DNA of 64,000 nucleotides, from assembly GCA_023425025.1 (NCBI GenBank), contig JAFADG010000020.1:62001-126000 (forward strand), written 5' to 3'. A program made the position numbers and the translations under genes. The notes below the pieces were generated by a model, which was given only the letters and a program-made list of their open reading frames with translations, was not told where the DNA came from and searched no databases. Below are positions 25,139 to 34,046 of this stretch, piece after piece. Every line of letters begins with the position of its first letter. Position 1 is the stretch's first letter. The DNA is from Bacillota bacterium (lineage in GTDB: Bacteria; Bacillota; Clostridia; Christensenellales; Aristaeellaceae).

Positions 25139-25199
25139 TTCGCGTCTGCGGACGCGACCAAAGGGCTTTCCGGTCGCTCTTTGGAAACCTTCGGACGCC
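25139..25199. repeat. 61-bp structured repeat, copy 1
   Basis: Two hairpins in tandem: CGCGTC-TGCG-GACGCG, then CCAAAGGGC...GCTCTTTGG, then AAACCTTCGGACGCC. A second copy of the same length is at 35963-36023. The differences in the first stem are compensatory pairs, so the structure is conserved. It lies between the binding-protein and permease genes. Confidence 0.85.
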
Positions 25200-25252
25200 G
25201 TCTCGTTGAATATTCATGCAGCTATGCCTTGGCGCGACAGCCTCCGAAAAAC

Positions 25253-25285
25253 CACGAACCATGCGGCCACCCCGCATGGTTCGTG
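25253..25285 (+). other. Strong intercistronic hairpin (binding protein / permease)
   Basis: CACGAACCATGCGG and CCGCATGGTTCGTG make a perfect 14-bp stem with a 5-base loop, 31 bases before the DppB-type start. There is no T run, so it probably stabilises the binding-protein transcript end. Confidence 0.7.
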
Positions 25286-25316
25286 CGTTGCAGGCAAGTT
25301 GGAGAGGGGCAAAGGT

Positions 25317-26309
25317 ATGGGTAAAGGGAAATATGTCATAAAACGCCTGGGCCTGGCGGCGATCACGCTTTTATTGATCACCTTCGTGGTGTTTTTTGTG
25401 ATACAGCTGCCGCCGGGGGATTATGTGGATACCCTGGTCGCCAAAATGATCTCCGAGGGCGAGCGCGTCACACCGCAGGAAATCAACAGCCTCAAGGAGA
25501 TGTACGGCGTCAACCGGCCGTTCCTGATTCAGTATGCCTCCTGGCTGGGCGGCGTGCTGACGGGCCGTTGGGGCACTTCCTTTTATTACAATCAGGATAT
25601 CCTGGTCAAGATCGGCGAAACCATCGGCATCACGCTGACCTTGTCCATTTGCACCATGCTCTTTACCTACTTCATTTCCATACCCATTGCCATCTATTCC
25701 GCAAAGCACCAATATAAAATCGGCGATTACCTGTTCACCTTTATCGGGTTTATCGGTATGGCCGTCCCGAATTTTCTGTTCGCCATCCTTTTGATGTACG
25801 GCTCCTTCAAGCTCTTGGGCGACCCGCTGATGGGCCTGCCAAATCACGGCATTACATCGTTTGCCACGTTTTGGGAATGGGCCAAGCGCATGCTGATCCC
25901 CATACTCGTCATCGGCACCAGCGGTACCTGCGGGCTGATCCGCACCGTCCGCGCCCAGATGCTCGATGAGCAGAGCCAGCCCTACGTTCTGGCCCTGCGG
26001 GCCAAGGGCGTCAGCGAAAAAGCCATTACCTTCAAGTATCAGATGCGGGCGGTATTGAACCCCATCGTCAGTGGTCTGGGCGGCATGATTTCCGGCATCT
26101 TCAACGGCAGCACCATTACCGCCATCGTGCTGATGCTGCCCACACTGGGGCCGGTGCTGTTAAAGGCGCTGCAGACCCAGGATATTTATCTTTCCGGCGG
26201 CATTCTTCTGATATCGGCGATCCTGGTGGTCGTCGGCAACCTGATTTCCGATCTGCTGCTGGCGGTGCTGGACCCGCGCATCAAACTGTTGGAGGAGAAG
26301 TCTCAATGA
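25317..26309 (+). CDS. Oligopeptide ABC transporter permease (DppB/OppB type)
   Basis: A 330-residue permease. ATG 25317 (MGKGKYVIKRLGLAAITLLL) is chosen because GGAGAGG lies 9 bases upstream; the longer frame would translate the intergenic repeat. Six helices and EAA loop (YVLALRAKGVSEKAITFKY) are visible, ending DLLLAVLDPRIKLLEE. It overlaps the following DppC-type gene by 4 bases. The N-terminal loop (PPGDYVDTLVAKMISEGERV) is a longer variant found with large binding proteins. Confidence 0.92.
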   Translation: MGKGKYVIKRLGLAAITLLLITFVVFFVIQLPPGDYVDTLVAKMISEGERVTPQEINSLKEMYGVNRPFLIQYASWLGGVLTGRWGTSFYYNQDILVKIGETIGITLTLSICTMLFTYFISIPIAIYSAKHQYKIGDYLFTFIGFIGMAVPNFLFAILLMYGSFKLLGDPLMGLPNHGITSFATFWEWAKRMLIPILVIGTSGTCGLIRTVRAQMLDEQSQPYVLALRAKGVSEKAITFKYQMRAVLNPIVSGLGGMISGIFNGSTITAIVLMLPTLGPVLLKALQTQDIYLSGGILLISAILVVVGNLISDLLLAVLDPRIKLLEEKSQ

Positions 26310-27484
26310 GCCTGCATGAAGCGTCCGCTCCCGGCGCCCTCTCCCCCAAGGAACAGCGGGCCCTGGAAAAGAAAAGAAGAAAACAGGAAAAGTATTATCT
26401 TTCTTCCCAATGGAAATTGATGGGCCGCAAGCTCATTCGCCATAAGCTGGCCGTGATCAGCTTCGTCATACTTGGCGTGCTGTATTTTGGCGCGATCTTC
26501 GCTCCTTTTCTTTCGCCCAAAGGGCTGGAGGATTATTCCGGCGCCTACTCCGACGCGCCGCCGACAAAAATACACTTCTACCACAACGGGGCATTTATCG
26601 GGCCGTTTGTCTACCGGTATACCATCACGCGGGACCTGTATGAGAACAAGTTTTTCGCGGAGGACACCTCCCAGCCCTATCCCATCAGGTTTTTTGTCAA
26701 AGGCGCGCCCTATAAGCTGCTGGGCATCATCCCGGGAGATATCCACCTGTTCAGCGTGGACAATACCAACCTGCCCAAGGGAAAGGACCCCACTCAGGCG
26801 CTTTTGTTCGGCGCCGACAAGCTGGGCCGTGACCTGTTCTCCCGCGTGCTGCTGGGCAGCCAGATATCGCTGACCGTGCCGCTCTTGGGAACGTTGATTT
26901 CTTTCATACTGGCCGTGATCATCGGCAGCATTTCCGGCTACTACGGCGGCATTGCGGATATCATCATCCAGCGTATTATCGAGGTACTTTCCTCCTTCCC
27001 CACGCTGCCGCTATGGATGGCCCTTTCCGCGGCCATCCCCGCCGGCATCCCGGTGGAACAGGTATTTTTGCTGATCACCATCATCATGAGTTTGCTCAGC
27101 TGGCCGGGGCTGGCACGCACGGTGCGCTCCAAGTTCCTGTCGCTGAAAAAGGAGAACTTCGTGCTGGCGGCCAGGCTGTCCGGCGTGTCCGACGCGGCGA
27201 TCATCCGCCGGCACCTGGTACCCGGCTTCATGAGCTACCTGATCGTCAATTTGACTTTGGGCGTGCCGCAAATGATTCTGGGCGAAACCTCCATGAGCTT
27301 TCTGGGCCTTGGCATGCGCGCCCCGGCCACCAGCTGGGGCGTGCTTTTGCAGGAGTGCCAGTCCATCGGCAACATCGCCAACTGCCCCTGGAAGCTGATC
27401 CCGCTTTTGTTTGTGGGCCTGGCGGTGCTGGCGTTCAACTTCCTGGGGGACGGCCTGCGCGACGCGGCCGATCCGTACAAGTAA
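26306..27484 (+). CDS. Oligopeptide ABC transporter permease (DppC/OppC type, long loop)
   Basis: A 392-residue permease, about 90 residues longer than the usual DppC. The extra part is a periplasmic insertion between helix 1 (HKLAVISFVILGVLYFGAIF) and LLFGADKLGRDLFSRVLLGS. The EAA loop (ENFVLAARLSGVSDAAIIRR) and the end AFNFLGDGLRDAADPYK are typical. The long insertion matches a subgroup of Clostridia/Thermotoga-type importers often linked to oligosaccharides. GGAGAAG lies 7 bases before the ATG. Confidence 0.92.
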   Translation: MSLHEASAPGALSPKEQRALEKKRRKQEKYYLSSQWKLMGRKLIRHKLAVISFVILGVLYFGAIFAPFLSPKGLEDYSGAYSDAPPTKIHFYHNGAFIGPFVYRYTITRDLYENKFFAEDTSQPYPIRFFVKGAPYKLLGIIPGDIHLFSVDNTNLPKGKDPTQALLFGADKLGRDLFSRVLLGSQISLTVPLLGTLISFILAVIIGSISGYYGGIADIIIQRIIEVLSSFPTLPLWMALSAAIPAGIPVEQVFLLITIIMSLLSWPGLARTVRSKFLSLKKENFVLAARLSGVSDAAIIRRHLVPGFMSYLIVNLTLGVPQMILGETSMSFLGLGMRAPATSWGVLLQECQSIGNIANCPWKLIPLLFVGLAVLAFNFLGDGLRDAADPYK

Positions 27485-27493
27485 GGGGTGAGG

Positions 27494-28525
27494 ATGATGA
27501 AGGAGCAAACACAGGCCGTGCTGTCGGTAAAAGACCTTCACATCAGCATCGGGCTGGATGAAGGATTGCTTGTGCCCGTGCGGGGTGTCGATTTTACCTT
27601 GAACGCCAACGAGACGCTGGGGCTGGTGGGCGAATCGGGCTGCGGAAAGAGCCTGACCTGCAAGGCCGTGCTTGGCATCAACAGCAAAAACTGCAAGACG
27701 TCAGGAAAGATTGATTTTACAGACGATCAGGGAAAAACCGTGGACCTTTTGACGCTAAAGCCCGGCGGGAAAGAAATCCGCGATATCCGCGGCAGCAGCA
27801 TCGCCATGATCTTTCAGGAGCCCATGAGCGCCTTTTCGCCGCTGTATACGGTGGGCGCACAGCTGGCCGAAAGCGCCCGTATCCACCTTCATAAGAGCAA
27901 GGCGGAAGCGAAAAAGCTGGTTCTGGACGCCATGAAAAGGGTGGGCATTGCCAACCCGGAAAAGCGTTTTGACCAGCACCCCCATGAGTTCTCCGGCGGT
28001 ATGCTGCAAAGGGCGCTGATCGCCATGGCGCTTATCTGCAACCCCCGCGTTTTGATTGCTGACGAGCCCACCACCGCGCTGGATGTGACCATTCAGGCGC
28101 AGATACTGGAGCTGCTCAAGCAGCTGCAAAAGGACTTTGGCATGTCCATCCTCTACATCACCCATGACCTGGGCACCGTGGCGCAAATCTGCGACCGGGT
28201 GGCGGTGATGTATCTGGGCCGCATCATTGAAACCGGCCCCACCATGGAAATCTTTAAACACCCCGTTCACCCCTACACCCGCGGGCTGATCGGCTCGGTG
28301 CACAAGATCGGCGGCGGCAGGGAGCGGCTGTTCTCCATCGAGGGCCACGTGCCCCTGGCCATGAACCTGGACGACCGCTGCGGCTTTTACGACCGCTGCA
28401 CTTTGAGGGGCAAGGTGTGCCTGGGCTGCGACCCCAAGCTTGTAAAGGTGGGCGAGGATCACTACGCCGCCTGTTACCTGCCATGGGAGCGGCCGGAAGA
28501 AAAGGAGGGGGAGGGCAATGCCTGA
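27494..28525 (+). CDS. Oligopeptide ABC transporter ATP-binding protein (OppD type)
   Basis: A 343-residue ATPase. Walker A is GESGCGKSL, followed by FQEPMSAFSPLYTVG, signature FSGGMLQRALIAMAL, Walker B LIADEPTTALDV and switch LYITHDLGTVAQI. The C-terminal Cys-rich motif is YDRCTLRGKVCLGC. AAGGGG lies 5 bases before ATG 27494; an in-frame GTG at 27488 and ATG at 27497 are alternatives. It overlaps the OppF-type start by 8 bases. Confidence 0.92.
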   Translation: MMKEQTQAVLSVKDLHISIGLDEGLLVPVRGVDFTLNANETLGLVGESGCGKSLTCKAVLGINSKNCKTSGKIDFTDDQGKTVDLLTLKPGGKEIRDIRGSSIAMIFQEPMSAFSPLYTVGAQLAESARIHLHKSKAEAKKLVLDAMKRVGIANPEKRFDQHPHEFSGGMLQRALIAMALICNPRVLIADEPTTALDVTIQAQILELLKQLQKDFGMSILYITHDLGTVAQICDRVAVMYLGRIIETGPTMEIFKHPVHPYTRGLIGSVHKIGGGRERLFSIEGHVPLAMNLDDRCGFYDRCTLRGKVCLGCDPKLVKVGEDHYAACYLPWERPEEKEGEGNA

Positions 28526-29516
28526 AACGATTTTGAAGGTGGAAGGCCTGAGCATGGTGTTCTCCTCCGGCAAAACCCATGTCCGGGCGGTGAACAATGT
28601 CAGCTTCACTGTGAACGCCGGAGAGACGGTGGGCATTGTGGGCGAATCGGGCTGCGGCAAAACCACCCTGGGCCGCTGCATCGTAAGGGCGTATGACGCC
28701 ACGGCGGGCAAGATCCTCTACCGGGCCGCGGACGGCGTGGAATACGATTTGCAGAAGATATCAAAAAAGCAGCTGCAGGGCCTGCGCAAGGAAGTGCAGA
28801 TGATTTTTCAAGACCCCTATTCCTCCCTGGATCCCCGCATGACGGTGTACGACATCATCTCCGAGCCTTTGCGCGCCAATTTTCCCAAGATGCCGAAAAA
28901 GGAAATGGAAGAGCGGGTCAAGGCCATGGCCCAGAAGGTGGGTCTCAATCCCAGCTATTTGAAGCGCTACCCCCATGCCTTTTCCGGCGGGCAGCGGCAG
29001 CGCATCGGCATCGCCCGGGCGCTGGTGCTCTATCCCAGGCTGATCATATGCGACGAGGCCGTTTCCGCGCTGGATGTTTCGGTGCAGGCCCAGGTGATCA
29101 ACCTTTTGAAAGACCTGCAAACCGAAATGAACCTCACCTACATCTTTATCAGCCATGACCTGTCGGTGGTGGAGCACATTTCCGACAAGGTGGGCGTGAT
29201 GTACCTGGGCAAGATTGTGGAATTCGCGCCTGGGGCCGGCCTGTTTGCAAAGCCGCTGCATCCTTATACCGAAGCGCTTTTATCCGCCGTGCCGGTGGCA
29301 GACCCAAGCGTCGCCATGCAGCGCATCCCCCTGGAGGGCGAGATTCCCAACCCGGCCAACGCGCCTTCAGGCTGCTACTTCCATACCAGGTGCCGGTATT
29401 GCACCGCGCTGTGCAAAGAGAAGGAAACGGAGTTTGTGCAAGCGGAAGAGCAGCGTTATGTGGCCTGTCACTTAAGCGGCGAACTGACGCTCAAGGGCAT
29501 TCCCGCCTCGCAATGA
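28518..29516 (+). CDS. Oligopeptide ABC transporter ATP-binding protein (OppF type)
   Basis: A 332-residue ATPase with Walker A GESGCGKTT, FQDPYSSLDPRMTVYD, signature FSGGQRQRIGIARAL, Walker B LIICDEAVSALDVS and switch YIFISHDLSVVEHI. The C-terminus has the TRCRYCTALC Cys-rich segment. Walker B is DEAVSALD, a common OppF variant. AAGGAGGGGGAGG lies just before the ATG. It is last in the operon; no clear terminator follows. Confidence 0.92.
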   Translation: MPETILKVEGLSMVFSSGKTHVRAVNNVSFTVNAGETVGIVGESGCGKTTLGRCIVRAYDATAGKILYRAADGVEYDLQKISKKQLQGLRKEVQMIFQDPYSSLDPRMTVYDIISEPLRANFPKMPKKEMEERVKAMAQKVGLNPSYLKRYPHAFSGGQRQRIGIARALVLYPRLIICDEAVSALDVSVQAQVINLLKDLQTEMNLTYIFISHDLSVVEHISDKVGVMYLGKIVEFAPGAGLFAKPLHPYTEALLSAVPVADPSVAMQRIPLEGEIPNPANAPSGCYFHTRCRYCTALCKEKETEFVQAEEQRYVACHLSGELTLKGIPASQ

Positions 29517-29586
29517 TCCGGGCTAAACAGCTCCTCGGGGATAGCATTACAGCCGCAGGGTGACAGGACGCGGCGGATAGGATACA

Positions 29587-30165
29587 ATGAGAATGGACAG
29601 AGAACTGATCATATTTATCGACTGCGGCGACACGATTGTGGACGAGTCTACCCAGGTGTTTGCGCAAGGGGAAATTGTCCTGCGGGCCGACTGCATTCCG
29701 GGATCGGACAAAATGCTCAGGCAATTGCACCGGGAGGGTTACCGCATTGCGCTGGTGGCCGACGGGCGGACGGAATCCTTCCGGAACATTTTTCGCGAGC
29801 TGAAGCTTGGCCACATCTTTGAAGCCTGGGTTATTTCCGAAGAGGTGGGCGTTTGCAAGCCGGACGCGCGCATGTTTTTGACGGCTCTTGATAAGATGCA
29901 TTTGACTCAGGAGGATTTAGGCCGCATTGTCATGATCGGCAACAATCTCAAAAGGGATGTGCTGGGCGCCAATAGGATGGGGATGACATCCATTCTCCTG
30001 AGCTTCAGCCCCAGGTATGTGATGCAGCCGGAAACGGCGGAAGAGATACCCGACTACGTGGTGGCCATGCCCGATCAGCTGCCGGATTTGATTCATCAGC
30101 TGGAATTGCAGGTCAAAAACCGGCGGATACTGGCACAAAGCCAGGGCAGCGGCGTGGCCCTTTGA
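29587..30165 (+). CDS. HAD-superfamily hydrolase
   Basis: A 192-residue phosphatase-like protein. HAD motif 1 is FIDCGDT (DxGDT, with the second acidic residue kept). Motif 2 is the T/S in VADGRT, motif 3 is KPDARMF, and motif 4 is MIGNNLKRDVLGANRMG, where a usual GDxxxxD is GNNLKRD. It is probably a small-molecule phosphatase. A promoter-like GTGACA-17-TACAAT overlaps the ATG region (29561-29589), so the transcript may start almost at the start codon. It precedes an AraC regulator. Confidence 0.85.
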   Translation: MRMDRELIIFIDCGDTIVDESTQVFAQGEIVLRADCIPGSDKMLRQLHREGYRIALVADGRTESFRNIFRELKLGHIFEAWVISEEVGVCKPDARMFLTALDKMHLTQEDLGRIVMIGNNLKRDVLGANRMGMTSILLSFSPRYVMQPETAEEIPDYVVAMPDQLPDLIHQLELQVKNRRILAQSQGSGVAL

Positions 30166-30188
30166 TATTGGGGGAAGGAGTCATCGCT

Positions 30189-31175
30189 TTGGATGAAACG
30201 CCCATCAAAAACGGAACCATACACATCAGCAGCAAGTCGCACCTGAACCTGACCTTCAACCTGTATCAGTGCGGCTGCAATGAGATTCCGCCGGGAGGCC
30301 TCCTGTCCATCAAGGCGACGGATACCTTTACGCTGGTGTACGTAAATGAGGGTTCCAGCTTTTTGGAATGCAACAGCCTGGGGTATAAGCTGACTGCGTC
30401 CCACGGCTTTTTTTCCTTCCCCGATCTGGGGTATGAACTGAAGAACGTGGAAAGCGAGCCGCTTTGCGTGACCTGGCTTTGCTTTTCAGGATATATGGTG
30501 GAGAACTATCTGAACCGCGCCAACATTACCAGAACAAAGCCCCAGTTTTCCGACGCCGAGGGGATGGTGGGGGAAAAGCTGTCGCGGCTGTATGCCGCCG
30601 CCCACAAGCTGCCCAACCGGTATTGCCGCATGGTGTCCACGCTGTATGACATCTTCAGTTATCTTTTGGATGTGAACCCCACCAAGCAGAGCGACAGCTA
30701 TGTGGACAACGCCGACTTTTTCGCTGTCAAGGCCGTCGATTTTATAGAGCATAACTATACCCAGGATATTGCGGTGGAGGACATCGCCAACGCCCTGGGG
30801 ATATCCAAAAAGCATCTGTACAGCATTTTCAACGATACATTGAAGATATCGCCCAAGCAGTACCTAATTTATTACCGTATCGACAAGGCCTGCATGCGCT
30901 TGCAATTAAGCTCCCAGTCGGTGATGGAGATTTCGGAATCGGTGGGGTATACCAACCAGTTCTACTTCGCCAAGGAATTCAAGCGCCTGACGGGGATGAC
31001 ACCCAGCGAATACAGAAAGAACCCCCAACCGCAGGACTTGTTCCACTACCGCACCTTTGTACCTACCTTAAGAGAGAAATACAATGACCGGTCGCTGGAC
31101 CTGCCCTTGGAGGAAAACATATTGTCGGTCTATTCGCCGCCGCTGCCGGTGAACCAGCGGAATCAGAAGACATGA
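30189..31175 (+). CDS. AraC-family transcriptional regulator
   Basis: A 328-residue regulator. The N-terminal half is a cupin-like sensor (LVYVNEGSSFLECNSLGYKL, FFSFPDLGYELKNV). The C-terminal half has two helix-turn-helix motifs, DIAVEDIANALGISKKHLYSI and VMEISESVGYTNQFYFAKEF, with the RLTGMTPSEYRK signature. The TTG at 30189 is preferred because GGAAGGAG lies 8 bases upstream; an in-frame TTG at 30162 would overlap the HAD gene. It is probably cotranscribed with the HAD gene. The target is unknown; the iol operon is convergent. Confidence 0.88.
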   Translation: MDETPIKNGTIHISSKSHLNLTFNLYQCGCNEIPPGGLLSIKATDTFTLVYVNEGSSFLECNSLGYKLTASHGFFSFPDLGYELKNVESEPLCVTWLCFSGYMVENYLNRANITRTKPQFSDAEGMVGEKLSRLYAAAHKLPNRYCRMVSTLYDIFSYLLDVNPTKQSDSYVDNADFFAVKAVDFIEHNYTQDIAVEDIANALGISKKHLYSIFNDTLKISPKQYLIYYRIDKACMRLQLSSQSVMEISESVGYTNQFYFAKEFKRLTGMTPSEYRKNPQPQDLFHYRTFVPTLREKYNDRSLDLPLEENILSVYSPPLPVNQRNQKT

Positions 31176-31199
31176 TGTTGATTTTGAACCGGGATAAAA

Positions 31200-31249
31200 G
31201 TAAAAACCGCCCCCTGCCGGATGTATGCGAGATCCGGCAGGGGGCGGTT
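31200..31249. terminator. Terminator between the AraC gene and the iol operon
   Basis: AACCGCCCCCTGCCGGAT and ATCCGGCAGGGGGCGGTT form an 18-bp stem with a 9-base loop. On the minus strand it is followed by TTTTTACTTTT, so it ends the iol operon; it may also stop the plus-strand AraC transcript. Confidence 0.85.
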
Positions 31250-31270
31250 CATTAAGCAAGGGAGCAGGGT

Positions 31271-32167
31271 TTATAAACCTGTTTTCTCCCGGATATAGCG
31301 GCGGGCCTTGACGGCGTATTCAAAGGGGTTTGCGCGGGCGGGGTCCTGCTCGGCTTCCACAACGACCCATCCCTCGTACCCTTCCTTCTCCAGCACCTCA
31401 AAGATGGGGGCAAAGTCCACATCGCCGTCGCCCGGCACGGTAAACACGCCGGCGCGCACAGCGGTCAAAAAGCTCCAGCCCTCTTTTTCGGCCTGAGCGC
31501 GGACAGCCTGGCGCACATCCTTCAAATGCACGTGGCGGATGCGGTGCACATACTTTTTGAGCACCGGCAGGGGGTCGATGCCCGCGAAGGTCAAATGGCC
31601 GGAATCGAACAGCAAGTAAACAAGGTCCGGGTCGGTCAGAGACATGAGGGTGTCGATTTCCTCGGCGGTCTGTATGCCCGTGCCCATGTGGTGGTGGATG
31701 GTCAGGGTCATGCCCACATCTCTGGCCAAACGGCCCAGCTCGTTGTACCCATCGGCAACAGCCTTCCACTGCTCCCGGGTGTAGACGGGCTTATCCGGCC
31801 CAAAGATATTCAAAGGCTTGCCCTGAATGGAGTTGCCCTGTTCGCTGGCGCCGATGATCTTGGCGCCCAAGGCGTTCAGGCGGTCCCGGTGGGCAATGAA
31901 GGCTTTTCTCGTCACCTCAAAGGGTTCGCTGGTGAACAGGCTGGAAAACCAGGCATTGCAGATTTGCAGCCCCCGCACGTCCAGGCAGTGCTTCAAAACG
32001 GCCGGATCCTGCGGATATTTATTACCGATTTCGCTGCCGGTAAAGCCCGCCAGCGCCATTTCGCTGATGCATTGTTCGAATGTGTTTTCGCCCCCCAGGT
32101 CCGGCAGATCATCGTTGGTCCAGCCGATGGGCGCGATGGCCAGCTTTACTCTTTTTGGGTCCAGCAT
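31271..32167 (-). CDS. iolE: Inosose dehydratase
   Basis: A 298-residue TIM-barrel enzyme of the xylose-isomerase-like/IolE family. It converts scyllo-inosose to 3D-trihydroxycyclohexane-dione, the second step of inositol breakdown. It starts VKLAIAPIGWTNDDLPDLGG, the typical IolE opening, and shows metal-site residues in ASEQGNS, HHHMGTG, FDSGH and HVHLKDVR. AAAGGGGT lies 7 bases before ATG. It is the last gene of the operon. Confidence 0.95.
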   Translation of the reverse strand: MLDPKRVKLAIAPIGWTNDDLPDLGGENTFEQCISEMALAGFTGSEIGNKYPQDPAVLKHCLDVRGLQICNAWFSSLFTSEPFEVTRKAFIAHRDRLNALGAKIIGASEQGNSIQGKPLNIFGPDKPVYTREQWKAVADGYNELGRLARDVGMTLTIHHHMGTGIQTAEEIDTLMSLTDPDLVYLLFDSGHLTFAGIDPLPVLKKYVHRIRHVHLKDVRQAVRAQAEKEGWSFLTAVRAGVFTVPGDGDVDFAPIFEVLEKEGYEGWVVVEAEQDPARANPFEYAVKARRYIREKTGL

Positions 32168-32192
32168 AGGTGTTACCCCTTTCGTTTATGCC

Positions 32193-34046
32193 TTACATAT
32201 CCCTGACGTCTTTTACATGCTCCCGCATGTCCTGATAGGCCGCCTGTACCCGCGCCTGGGTGGATACCTCCGCTACGCCGACCCGCCACCAGCCTTCAAA
32301 GCCGGGGGTCATGGTGCGGGGCAGCACCTTGATGTCGTACAAAACGGGCCTTGATTGCGTTTGCGCGTCTTTCAGCGCGGCCCGCAGTTCTTCCACCGTG
32401 GTGACAGTGTACGCTTTCAGGCCGTAGCTTTCTGCGTTCCTGGCAAAATCCATGGGCATGAGCGCGCCGTCCAGCGCGCCGGTGGCGGGATTGCGGAAAC
32501 GGAACACCGTGCCGAAGGTATCGTTGCCCTGATTGTTTTGCAGGTTTTCGATACAGCCCCAGCCGGCGTTGTCGAACAGACAGAAGTGGACTTTGATGCC
32601 CTCCTGCAGGGCGGTGACCATTTCGCTGTGGGCCATCAAATACGTGCCGTCGCCAAAGAAAGCGTACACTTCCTTGTCCGGGCAGGCCAGCTTGACGCCT
32701 ACCGCGCCGTTGATCTCATAGCCCATGTTGGAAAAGCCGTATTCCATGTGGTAGGTGCCGGATTCGCCGGAGCGCCACAGCCGCTGCATATCGCCGGGCA
32801 GGCTGCCGGCGGAGCCTACGGCGATGTCGGAGGCGGCCATGAAGCGGTTGATTTCGCCCAGGGCTCTGGTTTGGGAAAGGCCGCCGGGATGATCCTGGGT
32901 GTAGTAGCTGTCTACGATCGCATCCCATTCCGCCTTGGCGTTTGCAATATCCTGGCCGAAGGAGGCCTTGTAACCGTCAAGCGCTTCGGTCAGGGAGAGA
33001 AGGGCTTCCCTGGCGTCGGCGATGACGGGCTCGCCGTTCATTTTCACGGCGTCAAAGGGGCAGATGTTGATGGAAAGAATCTTTGCGTCCTCTTTGAACA
33101 GCCACTTGGAGCAGGTGGTAAAATCGCTGAGCCGGGTGCCTGCGGCGATGATCAAATCCGCCGTTTTGGCGATGACGTTGGCGGCCTTGCCGCCGGTAAC
33201 GCCAATGCCGCCAAGGTTCAGCGGATGGTTCCAGGGCAGCACGCCCTTACCCGCCTGGGTCTCGGAGAAGGGGATGCCGGTCTTTTCGCAAAAGGTTCTC
33301 AGCGCTTCACCCGCTTCGCTGTAGCGCACGCCGCCGCCGCAGATTACGAGAGGGCGCTTGGCGGCTTTCATCAGATCAAGCACTCTGTCAAGCTGCGGCT
33401 TGGAAAGGGGACGCCGGTCCAGATGCCAAACCCTGCGCTTGAAGAATTCCACAGGGTAATCGTAGGCTTCGCCCTCCACATCCTGGGGCATGGCCAAGCA
33501 AACGGCCCCCGTATCCGCCGGGTCGGTCAAGACCCGCATGGCGTGTATGGCTGCGGTCATCAATTGCTCGGGCCTTTGTATGCGGTCCCAATAGTGGCAC
33601 ACGCCCCGGAAGGCGTCCGTCACCGTAGTGGAAAAGCTGTCGAAGAATTCCGCCTGCTGCAATACCGGGTCGGGCTGCCGGCTGGCAAAGGTATCGCCCG
33701 GCAGCAGCAAAAGTGGAATGCGGTTGGCGGTGGCGCAGCCGGCAGCCGTGACCATGTTCATGGCGCCGGGGCCGATGCTGGACACGCAGGGAATGATCTC
33801 CCGGCGGTTCTTTTGCTTGGCAAAGGCCATGGCGGCCAGGGCCATGTTTTGCTCGTTCTTGCCCTGCAAAAAGCGGATGCCGTGGCCGCCCTGGGATAGG
33901 GCCTGGCCCACGCCCACCACGCAGCCGTGGCCGAACACGCCGAAGATGTTGTTCACAAACTTGGTTTCCACGCCGTCCAGTTCCACATACTGCTGATCCA
34001 AAAAGCGCACCAATGCCTGAGCCATGGTCAAACGGATGCGTTCCAT
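32193..34046 (-). CDS. iolD: 3D-(3,5/4)-trihydroxycyclohexane-1,2-dione hydrolase
   Basis: A 617-residue thiamine-diphosphate enzyme that opens the inositol ring. The N-terminal domain has FGVFGHGCVVGVGQAL and PGAMNMVTAAGCA. The C-terminal domain holds the ThDP/Mg site VYAFFGDGTYLM...VHFCLFDNAGWG. It starts with a TGATG overlap with the iolB stop, so the two are translationally coupled. Length is close to the family's usual 620-640. Confidence 0.95.
   Translation of the reverse strand: MERIRLTMAQALVRFLDQQYVELDGVETKFVNNIFGVFGHGCVVGVGQALSQGGHGIRFLQGKNEQNMALAAMAFAKQKNRREIIPCVSSIGPGAMNMVTAAGCATANRIPLLLLPGDTFASRQPDPVLQQAEFFDSFSTTVTDAFRGVCHYWDRIQRPEQLMTAAIHAMRVLTDPADTGAVCLAMPQDVEGEAYDYPVEFFKRRVWHLDRRPLSKPQLDRVLDLMKAAKRPLVICGGGVRYSEAGEALRTFCEKTGIPFSETQAGKGVLPWNHPLNLGGIGVTGGKAANVIAKTADLIIAAGTRLSDFTTCSKWLFKEDAKILSINICPFDAVKMNGEPVIADAREALLSLTEALDGYKASFGQDIANAKAEWDAIVDSYYTQDHPGGLSQTRALGEINRFMAASDIAVGSAGSLPGDMQRLWRSGESGTYHMEYGFSNMGYEINGAVGVKLACPDKEVYAFFGDGTYLMAHSEMVTALQEGIKVHFCLFDNAGWGCIENLQNNQGNDTFGTVFRFRNPATGALDGALMPMDFARNAESYGLKAYTVTTVEELRAALKDAQTQSRPVLYDIKVLPRTMTPGFEGWWRVGVAEVSTQARVQAAYQDMREHVKDVRDM

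Noticed and set aside
25088..25324. Short frames in the gap before the DppB-type gene
   Set aside because: They translate the 61-bp repeat and the intercistronic hairpin; the real start at 25317 has its own ribosome site.
32355..33899. A 514-codon plus-strand frame opposite iolD
   Set aside because: Antisense shadow of a well-supported thiamine-diphosphate enzyme; no ribosome site or domain.
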